Source: RGIG3009 sp045596745
GTDB taxonomy: Bacteria > Bacillota > Clostridia > Oscillospirales > Acutalibacteraceae
Direction: 5' to 3'
DNA: 11,293 bases
Assembly (NCBI GenBank): GCA_045596745.1
Contig: JAZODA010000041.1
Location: forward strand, 1-11,293
Part shown: positions 1 to 5,572 of the stretch, in pieces
How positions within the stretch are numbered: the stretch's first letter is position 1
How the letters are laid out: every line of letters starts with the position of its first letter
The notes under the pieces: model-generated
The model's input: the letters and a program-made list of their open reading frames with translations, nothing else
Told to the model about the DNA's origin: nothing
The model's database searches: none
Made by a program: the position numbers and the translations under genes

Positions 1-1
1 C

Positions 2-1057
2 TCGCAGGGTCGCAAGATGTCCAAGTCGCTGGGCAACGGTATCGACCCGCTGGAGATTATCGACCAGTACGGCGCGGACGCTCTGCGCTTTATGCTGGCA
101 ACCGGTAACAGCCCCGGAAACGATATGCGTTTCATGAACGACAAGGTGGAGGCTTCGCGCAACTTCGCCAACAAGCTGTGGAACGCCGCTCGCTTCATTC
201 TGATGAACATCGGCGACAACGACGTGCCGCTGACGCTGCCCGAAGAGCTGACGCTGGAAGACAAGTGGATTGTCTCCCGCTTTAACACGCTGGTGCAGGC
301 TGTCACCGAAAACCTCGACAAGTTCGAGCTGGGTATTGCGGTGCAGAAGCTGTATGACTTCATTTGGGATAACTTCTGCGACTGGTACATCGAGCTGTGC
401 AAGGCGCGCCTGCAGGGCGAAAACGCCGGTGCGGCCCGTCAGGTGCTGGTGTATGTGATGACCGGTATGCTGCGTCTGCTGCATCCGTTTATGCCGTTTG
501 TCACCGAAGAAATCTGGCAGTCGCTGCCGCACGAGGGCGACGCGCTGATGATTGCTCCGTGGCCGGTGTACGATGAAACGCTGGCGTTCCCGAACGAGGA
601 AAAAGAGATGGAGCGCATCATGGAAGCCATCGGTGCCATCCGTAACCGCCGCGGTGAAATGAACGTGCCGCCGTCCCGCAAGGCGCAGGTCTTTATCGAG
701 ACCGCCTTTGCCCCCACCTTTGAAAAGGGTGTGCCGTTCTTCCTGCGTCTCGCCTCTGCCTCCGAAGTGCAGGTTGGCGAAGCCTTTGATATTCCCGGTG
801 CTGTCAGCATCGTCACCGCCGACGCCACCATCAAAATCCCGCTGGATGATCTGGTGGACAAGGCTGCCGAGCGCGCTCGTCTGCAGAAGGAAAAGGAGAA
901 CGTGCAAAAGCAGCTCGACGGCGTGAATGTTCGTCTGTCCAACCCTGCTTTCACTGACAAGGCTCCTGCCAACGTGGTGCAGACCGCCCGCGAACAGGCT
1001 GAGCGTCTGCAGGAAAAGCTGGCGCTTCTGGAACAGAGCCTGGCTCAGCTGCAGTAA
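2..1057 (+). CDS. valS: Valyl-tRNA synthetase, C-terminal part (5' end outside window)
   Basis: This class I aminoacyl-tRNA synthetase charges tRNA-Val in the cytoplasm. The open frame is already running at base 2, so the gene starts upstream of the window; the ATG at 17 is an internal Met inside the KMSKS loop. The visible 351 residues begin with GRKMSKSLGNGIDP, the KMSKS adenylation motif. Next come the ADALRFMLA helix and the anticodon-binding helical domain, including the NFANKLWNAARF and WDNFCDWYIE signatures. The C-terminal roughly 65 residues (from about residue 285) are a charged, Lys/Glu/Leu-rich coiled coil with NPAFTDKAP, the tRNA-binding arm specific to ValRS. This arm separates it from IleRS and LeuRS. 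The stop codon TAA (1055-1057) overlaps the Shine-Dalgarno site of the next gene, so the two are probably co-transcribed. About 60 percent of the protein is missing at the left edge. Confidence 0.96.
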   Translation, partial: SQGRKMSKSLGNGIDPLEIIDQYGADALRFMLATGNSPGNDMRFMNDKVEASRNFANKLWNAARFILMNIGDNDVPLTLPEELTLEDKWIVSRFNTLVQAVTENLDKFELGIAVQKLYDFIWDNFCDWYIELCKARLQGENAGAARQVLVYVMTGMLRLLHPFMPFVTEEIWQSLPHEGDALMIAPWPVYDETLAFPNEEKEMERIMEAIGAIRNRRGEMNVPPSRKAQVFIETAFAPTFEKGVPFFLRLASASEVQVGEAFDIPGAVSIVTADATIKIPLDDLVDKAAERARLQKEKENVQKQLDGVNVRLSNPAFTDKAPANVVQTAREQAERLQEKLALLEQSLAQLQ

Positions 1058-1068
1058 GGAGTTTTTCG

Positions 1069-1794
1069 GTGAAACACATCGTCAGTTACGAGATTTTGTC
1101 CCACGATGCCGGGCATAACGGTGAAGTGCATCCGTCTGCCGTCTTCCGTTATTTTCAGGAAACGGCAGACAGCCAGATGCGCGCCGACGGTCCAACCTAC
1201 CGCGAACTGCTCGACCAAGGCTACGCCTTTGTACTGAGTCGGATGCATGTCCGCCTGTACGGCACGCTGCGCGCCTACGACAATGTCACGGTGCAGACGT
1301 GGGCATACGACCCGCCGCGCGGTGCGGCGTTTGAGCGCTATTATCGGATGTACCGCGGTGACGAGTTGGTTGCCGAAGCCGGTTCGGTGTGGGCGCTTCT
1401 GAACGTAAACACCGGTGAACTTTGCCGCGTCGGTACGCTGGAGCTACATTACGGTCAGGATGAACCGCTCGAAATCGGCACGCGCTTCCGCCTGCCGCCT
1501 CTCGAATGGGAAACCGCCGACACGCACACGGTGCGGTATGCGGATGTGGATGTCAATAACCATATGAACAACACCCGCTATCCCGATATGCTGTGCGATC
1601 GTATTCCCGATATCGACGAGCGACACATCACCGATATCCAGATTGCCTACCTCGCAGAAGCGCCGCTCGGCGAAACGCTTGCCGTACGCCGCGCCGTCAC
1701 CGAGGAAGACGACAAGACCGTATACTGGTTCGAGACAACACGAGCGGACAGCGGTTGCAACATCCGCGCCCGCATCGAAACGCAGAAACTATAA
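1069..1794 (+). CDS. Acyl-ACP thioesterase (FatA/FatB-type double hot-dog)
   Basis: Predicted to hydrolyse acyl-acyl carrier protein, releasing free fatty acid and ending fatty acid chain growth in the cytosol. The 241-residue length fits bacterial acyl-ACP thioesterases, made of two hot-dog domains. The N-terminal half has the pattern RYFQETADSQM and GYAFVLSRMHV, followed by YDPPRGAAFERYYRM. The C-terminal half has YADVDVNNHMNNTRYPDML (about 157-175), matching the family catalytic D-x-N-x-H-x-N-N block with Asp161, Asn163 and His165 as likely catalytic residues. The start is GTG at 1069, chosen because AAGGAG (1056-1061) lies 7 bases upstream and overlaps the valS stop codon, which implies translational coupling. 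A strong terminator follows immediately. Chain-length preference cannot be read from the sequence. Confidence 0.9.
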   Translation: MKHIVSYEILSHDAGHNGEVHPSAVFRYFQETADSQMRADGPTYRELLDQGYAFVLSRMHVRLYGTLRAYDNVTVQTWAYDPPRGAAFERYYRMYRGDELVAEAGSVWALLNVNTGELCRVGTLELHYGQDEPLEIGTRFRLPPLEWETADTHTVRYADVDVNNHMNNTRYPDMLCDRIPDIDERHITDIQIAYLAEAPLGETLAVRRAVTEEDDKTVYWFETTRADSGCNIRARIETQKL

Positions 1795-1830
1795 AAAACG
1801 GAGAACGCTTAGCAAAGCGTTCTCCGTTTT
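1795..1830. terminator. Bidirectional intrinsic terminator
   Basis: A perfect 16-bp stem (1795-1810 with 1815-1830) has the loop AGCA. Its outer four pairs are A:T, so it reads as a hairpin followed by a T-run on both strands. It lies 14 bases from the stop codon of the convergent minus-strand gene and directly behind the thioesterase stop, so it probably ends both transcripts. Confidence 0.93.
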
Positions 1831-1843
1831 CGTTTACCTTTGC

Positions 1844-2179
1844 CTATTCTTCCACAATAACCACCGTTATCGGTTTGTCCTGCTTTTGGCAATAGTCAAT
1901 GGTGTATTGGCTTCCTTTTGATTTCCCATCCCAGAAGACAAGCACCATATCGGAATAATCAACAATCTCACGATTTCGGTACAACGGTGCTGCTCTTCCA
2001 TACCTTTTATACTTGGGCAAAAACTCCGTAAGCGGAATATCGTGTTCTCCGGCATAAAGCCCCGCATAACTATCAACCCCCTTGGCTCCACCGGAAACAA
2101 TTTCAGTTGTCTCTGTCGGTAAATATTTCTCCAAGTCGCACTCTTTCAGTCCTCGAGACCCAATTACCGCTACTCTCAC
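1844..2179 (-). CDS. Small SLOG-superfamily protein (DUF2493/YspA-like)
   Basis: This is a single-domain Rossmann-like protein of the SLOG superfamily (SMF/DprA-LOG), whose members bind nucleotides or nucleotide-derived ligands; the ligand here is unknown. Family signatures in order, numbered from the preferred start, are VIGSRG (5-10), SGGAKGVD (29-36), YGRAAPLYRNREIV (about 59-73) and DMVLVFWDGKSKGS (78-91). They match the usual DUF2493 pattern of GSR, SGGAxGxD, RNxxI and WDGxSxGT. I prefer the GTG at 2177-2179 because it gives the typical MRVAVIGSRG beginning and leaves a leader of about 24 bases behind the promoter. An in-frame GTG at 2198-2200 would add seven residues but would lie almost at the transcription start. 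The ribosome site is weak (GGCGG, 7 bases away). The gene is AT-richer than its neighbours and divergent from a ribbon-helix-helix gene, consistent with acquired DNA. Confidence 0.85.
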   Translation of the reverse strand: MRVAVIGSRGLKECDLEKYLPTETTEIVSGGAKGVDSYAGLYAGEHDIPLTEFLPKYKRYGRAAPLYRNREIVDYSDMVLVFWDGKSKGSQYTIDYCQKQDKPITVVIVEE

Positions 2180-2209
2180 TTCAGCACCGCCATTCGTCAC
2201 TTTTGCGTC

Positions 2210-2238
2210 ATTATACCACCATTTTTATTTTGACGCAA
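2210..2238 (-). promoter_or_regulatory. Sigma-A-type promoter of the SLOG gene
   Basis: On the minus strand, TTGCGT (2233-2238) is separated by 17 bases from a perfect TATAAT (2210-2215). Transcription should start near 2203. This is the main reason to place the start codon at 2179 rather than 2200. TGACG boxes overlap both the -35 region and the sequence just past the -10. Confidence 0.7.
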
Positions 2239-2253
2239 TAATTGCATTATAAT
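2225..2253 (+). promoter_or_regulatory. Probable promoter of the ribbon-helix-helix gene
   Basis: A perfect TATAAT lies at 2248-2253 on the plus strand, preceded at 17 bases by a poor -35 (TTATTT, 2225-2230). Start of transcription is expected near 2260, giving a leader of about 36 bases. The weak -35 suggests modest strength or dependence on another factor. Confidence 0.5.
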
Positions 2254-2295
2254 GACGACATAGTGAGGATAAAATAACGTCATTGAGGTGCAAAA

Positions 2296-2472
2296 ATGAA
2301 AGACAATTTTCTGCGATATACTCTGCGTGTTGACCGCACGTTGTTTCAGAAATTCCGCTATATTGCCGAATCAAAAGGACGTTCCGCCAACCGCGAAATC
2401 GAGCAATATTTGAAGCGTTGTGTCGCCGCCTATGAAAAGGAAAACGGCGAAATTCCGCACGAAGAGGATTAA
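2296..2472 (+). CDS. Arc-type ribbon-helix-helix DNA-binding protein (58 aa)
   Basis: This is a short protein of 58 residues. Its N-terminal FLRYTLRVDRTLFQKFRYIA gives a beta-strand with alternating residues for DNA contact, then helix 1. A turn (ESKGRS) follows, then ANREIEQYLKRCVAAYEKE as helix 2. The S-x-N-x-E-I signature before helix 2 is typical of the Arc/MetJ superfamily, whose members bind DNA as dimers through a two-stranded sheet. The start ATG has a clear GAGGTG (2285-2290) five bases upstream, and the gene has its own terminator. It faces the SLOG gene across a region with repeated TGACG boxes, so it may repress both. It could instead be the antitoxin half of a pair, but no adjacent toxin is visible. 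AT-rich relative to flanking genes. Confidence 0.8.
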   Translation: MKDNFLRYTLRVDRTLFQKFRYIAESKGRSANREIEQYLKRCVAAYEKENGEIPHEED

Positions 2473-2484
2473 ACGGCATATAAG

Positions 2485-2520
2485 AAAGCAGGCAGACTCG
2501 AACGAGTCTGCCTGCTTTTT
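2485..2520. terminator. Bidirectional intrinsic terminator
   Basis: The hairpin pairs 2485-2500 with 2503-2518. The arms are AAAGCAGGCAGACTCG and its exact complement, and the top closes over GAAC. A T-run follows on the plus strand and an A-rich flank serves the minus strand. It ends the ribbon-helix-helix gene and lies just beyond the stop codon of the convergent operon. Confidence 0.92.
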
Positions 2521-2527
2521 GTTTTGA

Positions 2528-3556
2528 TTAAAACGCCTGCTTTTTGCGGATGTTTTGGTACAAAGCGGCGCAGTAGCCGCAATCGGCACAGGCCGCAATT
2601 CCATCCCTTGTGGCAGTGTGGGCACAGGTGGTTTTCTGTTCCCAATACTCCGCAGGAATCGCCGCGTTATCCAGCATATACGGCGACAACATATCACCGT
2701 ACCCCGGCTCGGTGAGAGCGCACAAATCGTCCTCCCACCGTTCGCGGCAGTAGGCACGAAGAATCACCGCCGGAAACGGATGAATGCGGGTCGCAAGTTT
2801 GATGCCGTCCACCGCATCCTCGTAGTGGTGAATGTCTTCGGGGCGAACCAGGTTGCCTGCGAGCAACAGGTAACGGTTTTCCGGTTTCGCGAGCATACGG
2901 CGACACGCATACGGCTTGAACAACGGGTCGGTAGGCTGCCCCAGCACCTCCTCGCTGTGAGACACCATATTATCGTGGAAAATATGGTACGCGCATTGCG
3001 GAATACATCCGCTGTTTGCCAGCAGATACAGCGACTTGCCGTTTTCGCGACACCACGCGTGCTGACGGCGGATGGCAGCGATATCGTAGTTACTGTCTCG
3101 GTTGACATAAAACGAATCGAAAATGTCGGCGCACTGCTGCATACCGGCGATGCCGTCCACCCACATATTCACCGACGCACGCACTTCGATATCGGGAAAC
3201 CGCTGCTTGACCGTGTGAGCGATAAAGGGCGAGGTGGTGGTGACAGCGTGCAAACCAACACGCTCTTTCAAGTATCCCACCGTGTCGCAAACGCGCTGTG
3301 CCAACGTGGGAGACATCGCCTCGCCACCATAGCAGTTGCCGTTAAGAAGCAGATTCAAACGCACGCCCTGCTCACGAAAACGCGTCAGTTCGCGTTCGGT
3401 CTGCTCGGTATCGTTTTGGCTCACCGCACGCCCGGTAGACCAGCGATCCCACGCAAAATACACTTCGCCGATGCGGTCAAGATACGGCGAAACCGTAGCA
3501 AAAAACGACTGTGGCGCGGTGCAGGGATACCCGACGGAAAACTTCAGCTTACTCAT
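2528..3556 (-). CDS. Cysteine-rich U32-peptidase/UbiV-like protein, putative Fe-S
   Basis: This 342-residue protein resembles the U32 peptidase/UbiU-UbiV fold group, a TIM-barrel-like family whose anaerobic members (UbiU, UbiV, RlhA, TrhP) act in hydroxylation, several with a [4Fe-4S] cluster. Visible features are the start KLKFSVGYP, NLLLNGNCYGGEA (68-80), ASVNMWVDGIAG (127-138), the strand FYVNRDSNYD (149-158), and LANSGCIPQCAYHIFHDN (179-196) with Cys184 and Cys188. Cys218 lies in FKPYACRR. The C-terminus carries Cys311, Cys323, Cys326 and Cys329 (CADCGYC), suitable for metal or cluster binding. Its ATG overlaps the end of the upstream gene by 8 bases (ATGAGTAA), so translation is probably coupled and the products may act together. 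Substrate is unknown. The family call is moderate; the Cys-rich character is directly seen. Confidence 0.6.
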   Translation of the reverse strand: MSKLKFSVGYPCTAPQSFFATVSPYLDRIGEVYFAWDRWSTGRAVSQNDTEQTERELTRFREQGVRLNLLLNGNCYGGEAMSPTLAQRVCDTVGYLKERVGLHAVTTTSPFIAHTVKQRFPDIEVRASVNMWVDGIAGMQQCADIFDSFYVNRDSNYDIAAIRRQHAWCRENGKSLYLLANSGCIPQCAYHIFHDNMVSHSEEVLGQPTDPLFKPYACRRMLAKPENRYLLLAGNLVRPEDIHHYEDAVDGIKLATRIHPFPAVILRAYCRERWEDDLCALTEPGYGDMLSPYMLDNAAIPAEYWEQKTTCAHTATRDGIAACADCGYCAALYQNIRKKQAF

Positions 3557-4589
3557 CGTTATCTACCGCGCCGGAGATGTCTTTCTGAATGCTCTGCTCG
3601 TATTTTTCACGCCACTCATCGGTGATGACCCACGGCTTCTGTCCCTTTTCGCGGAAGCGGTTGTGGAAATGGCGGGTCAGCACACCGCGATCCTCCAAGT
3701 GTGCGTAGCACTCACGCATACAGCCGCGCGCGCCTTCAATCGGCGGATTGTTGCCGTCGGCCGAGCCGTAACCGGTCCAGTTTTGCATATGATGATAGCC
3801 GTGATAGGTCTCGCTGAGCTCCTCCGGCGAGGGCGTCCCCTTCGGCAGGAACGGATTGTATTCCTTGTACGCGCCCATATACGCGGTGGAGCACTTGAGC
3901 ACGTCCAGCTTGCCCCACTCGACCTTGCGACCTGCCACCACGATGGACTCGGTTTCGGTCATCGAAATGGCGTTGCCGGTGCAAGCACGCGCACAGCGCA
4001 TACAGCGGTCACACAGCTGGCCCTCGTAAATCGGGTCGGGTTCCAGCTCGGCGTCGGTCAGCAGAATCACAAAGCGCTGGAACGGGCCGAATTCGGGCGT
4101 CAGGAACACTTTGGAGTAGCCAATCTGACCCATACCTGCCAAATATGCGCAAATGCGATAGTCCACCAGGATGTCGGGGTTCGGCAATCCCTCGCGAACC
4201 GGCACGCTGTATTCGGGCGCGTGCTGCTGCGTATCGAATTTCACCGAGTTACCCATAAACAGATTCGGTACGGGTACGGCTTCCCAGCCGAAGTCCTCGA
4301 TAAAGCAACACAGATAGCGCAGGCTGAGCGGGGTGACGATGCGGTTGATATTGCCATAGCCCATACCGGCGTAGGAGGCGAAGTAGGTACCCTCTTCAAT
4401 ACCGCGGAAGTAACCGCGCGGGATACGGAAGCCCAGCACGATGCAACTTTTCGCGTTAGGGAAAATATAGCGCGGATCAAACTGCTTCGGAGTGCCCTCA
4501 AAGCGCTCCATCGGTGCAATGCCGCACAGGTCGGCACCCATGGCGAGAGCCTGCTCTTTTACCATGGCGGCGGTGAGTTTCATTTCCAT
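3549..4589 (-). CDS. QueG/reductive-dehalogenase-like 4Fe-4S oxidoreductase
   Basis: This 346-residue redox protein is related to epoxyqueuosine reductase QueG and to the catalytic subunits of reductive dehalogenases, both cobalamin plus double [4Fe-4S] enzymes. Seen in order: an N-terminal helical region and FPNAKSCIVLGFRIP (about 43-57), as in QueG; AGMGQIGYSKVFLTPEFGPF (151-170); LLTDAELEPDP (176-186); and a ferredoxin motif C-x2-C-x2-C-x3-C at Cys193, 196, 199 and 203. More cysteines for a second cluster follow at 233, 290 and 294, split by a roughly 55-residue insertion. The Pro that usually follows the fourth Cys is Thr. The start at 4587-4589 has AAAGGA 8 bases upstream; an upstream extension to 4622 lacks a ribosome site. 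It is probably not the tRNA enzyme QueG itself, given its length, split second motif and AraC-type context. Physiological substrate is unknown. Confidence 0.75.
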   Translation of the reverse strand: MEMKLTAAMVKEQALAMGADLCGIAPMERFEGTPKQFDPRYIFPNAKSCIVLGFRIPRGYFRGIEEGTYFASYAGMGYGNINRIVTPLSLRYLCCFIEDFGWEAVPVPNLFMGNSVKFDTQQHAPEYSVPVREGLPNPDILVDYRICAYLAGMGQIGYSKVFLTPEFGPFQRFVILLTDAELEPDPIYEGQLCDRCMRCARACTGNAISMTETESIVVAGRKVEWGKLDVLKCSTAYMGAYKEYNPFLPKGTPSPEELSETYHGYHHMQNWTGYGSADGNNPPIEGARGCMRECYAHLEDRGVLTRHFHNRFREKGQKPWVITDEWREKYEQSIQKDISGAVDNDE

Positions 4590-4616
4590 AAATCTCATCC
4601 TTTCACATTGACTTTT

Positions 4617-4632
4617 TAACACAGCAGTGTTA
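4617..4632. promoter_or_regulatory. Perfect inverted repeat in the QueG-like gene leader
   Basis: TAACAC (4617-4622) and GTGTTA (4627-4632) flank AGCA. The repeat lies 28 bases before the QueG-like start codon and next to the AraC-type boxes. It could be a small RNA hairpin or an operator; nothing further can be told. Confidence 0.35.
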
Positions 4633-4674
4633 GTATAAATCGTGTTATACTACCATTTTATCGGTTTATACTAC
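4630..4674. promoter_or_regulatory. Candidate AraC-type operator repeats in divergent promoter region
   Basis: TTATACTAC occurs twice in direct orientation, at 4645-4653 and 4666-4674. The start-to-start distance is 21 bp, two helical turns, the classic arrangement for AraC-family binding sites. A third, inverted copy (TTAGTATAAA, 4630-4639) lies just beside them. The inverted copy supplies a TATACT that could act as the -10 of the minus-strand operon, with no good -35 at 17 bp, which fits activator dependence. The regulator is presumably the adjacent AraC-type protein. Confidence 0.6.
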
Positions 4675-4729
4675 AGTTTCCAATGGACGATTCAACACAA
4701 ATACTAGCTTTTTTGATAGGGGTGACGGT

Positions 4730-5530
4730 ATGCGGTACATCACGGCACGCGAACTGCTTTCGGAGGAAATTCAACTGCGGGATATCTGCATTGTCCCGGT
4801 ACGCGAGATGCTTGGTCAGGAAGGCGTTTTCAAAGGCAAAAAGCGCCACTGCCACGTGTTGTTTCTGTATCTGGAAGGGCAGCGTATCTACACCACCGAG
4901 GATGGTCGCTCCTTTTCGCTGAATCCGGGCGAAATTTTGTATGTTCCCCAGTACGCTTCCTACAGCTTCCGCATCGTGGAGGCGGCAGATAACGGGTGCG
5001 ACTATGCCATCGCTTTGAATTTCGAAATGTCGGATGCCGACGGGAATGCGGTGGCGCTGAGCGACGCACCGCATATTCTGCTGCGCAACTGCCCCGATTA
5101 CCACATACGCTTCCATCGGTTGCTGAAAGCGGACAGCGGCGATAAACACAATCGGATGTTGCTAAAATCTATGGTTTATTCGCTGTTCCACGACATTCTG
5201 AATGACGTGCACCTGCGCGACACAAAGCAATCGCCGTGGGAGCTGATTCTGCCTGCCATCGAAGCCATCGAATCCCAACCGGCACGGGATATTCCCATTC
5301 CCGAACTGGCGGCACGGTGCGGCGTGTGTGAAACGCGGTTCAGACAGTTATTCCGCGAATATACCGGTGGACTCTCCCCGGTTGCCTACCGTAACCATCT
5401 GCGGTTGAATCTGGTAGAGCGTATGCTGTACACAGAGCAAGTTACAGTGGAAACCGCCGCGCGCGAAGCGGGGTTTCGGGATATGTCCCATTTCTACCGT
5501 CTATACCGAAAACGCAAAGCCGAAAAATAA
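4730..5530 (+). CDS. AraC-family transcriptional regulator
   Basis: A 266-residue regulator with a classic two-part build. Residues about 20-100 form a cupin-like sensor: KKRHCHVLFLYLEGQ is the first cupin-type segment, and FSLNPGEILYVPQYASYSF matches the typical AraC sensor stretch with PGEILYVP. Residues about 165-266 hold two helix-turn-helix units: IPELAARCGVCETRFRQLFRE, then VETAAREAGFRDMSHFYRLYRKR, with the family signature AxxxGFxDxSxFxRxFrkr. AGGGG (7 bases upstream) supports the ATG at 4730. It is divergent from the QueG-like/U32-like operon, and 21-bp-spaced repeats lie between, so it most likely activates that operon and perhaps itself in response to a small ligand. The ligand is unknown; the sensor His/Cys-rich start (RHCHV) could bind metal, which is only a guess. 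Confidence 0.9.
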   Translation: MRYITARELLSEEIQLRDICIVPVREMLGQEGVFKGKKRHCHVLFLYLEGQRIYTTEDGRSFSLNPGEILYVPQYASYSFRIVEAADNGCDYAIALNFEMSDADGNAVALSDAPHILLRNCPDYHIRFHRLLKADSGDKHNRMLLKSMVYSLFHDILNDVHLRDTKQSPWELILPAIEAIESQPARDIPIPELAARCGVCETRFRQLFREYTGGLSPVAYRNHLRLNLVERMLYTEQVTVETAAREAGFRDMSHFYRLYRKRKAEK

Positions 5531-5568
5531 AAAAACGCGGGCAGACCACGTGGCCTGTCCGCGTTTTT
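5531..5568. terminator. Bidirectional intrinsic terminator
   Basis: The arms AAAAACGCGGGCAG (5531-5544) and CTGTCCGCGTTTTT (5555-5568) pair with one G:T wobble. The inner CCACGTGG can close further. An A-tract on one side and a T-tract on the other make it usable by the convergent araC-type and gpsA-like genes, which it separates. Confidence 0.9.
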
Positions 5569-5572
5569 CGTA

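Larger units (their letters stand above)
2195..2284. promoter_or_regulatory. Cluster of five TGACG boxes between divergent genes
   Basis: TGACG occurs on the minus strand at 2195-2199, 2206-2210 and 2278-2282, and on the plus strand at 2231-2235 and 2253-2257. Two of them form a perfect 10-base inverted pair, CGTCATTATA (2206-2215) and TATAATGACG (2248-2257), so each divergent -10 box runs directly into a TGACG. ATGACG/CGTCAT repeats a third time at 2278-2283 just before the ribosome site of the plus gene. This layout suits binding by the adjacent Arc-type protein, with autoregulation and control of the SLOG gene. That assignment is inference. Confidence 0.55.

Noticed and set aside
2180..2200. 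Longer start (GTG at 2198-2200) of the SLOG protein
   Set aside because: It would begin within a few bases of the predicted transcription start, and the seven extra residues precede the normal first strand of the family. It remains possible as leaderless translation.
2555..3625. A 356-codon plus-strand open frame opposite the U32-like gene
   Set aside because: It is antisense to a gene with conserved motifs and operon overlap; its composition looks like reverse-complement coding bias.
3336..4619. A 427-codon plus-strand open frame opposite the QueG-like gene
   Set aside because: It is a shadow of the minus-strand gene: no domain, no ribosome site, and it spans the junction of the two real genes.
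4590..4622. N-terminal extension of the QueG-like protein to an upstream start at 4622
   Set aside because: AAAGGA lies at the right distance for the ATG at 4587-4589 and inside the would-be extension, which shows no family similarity.
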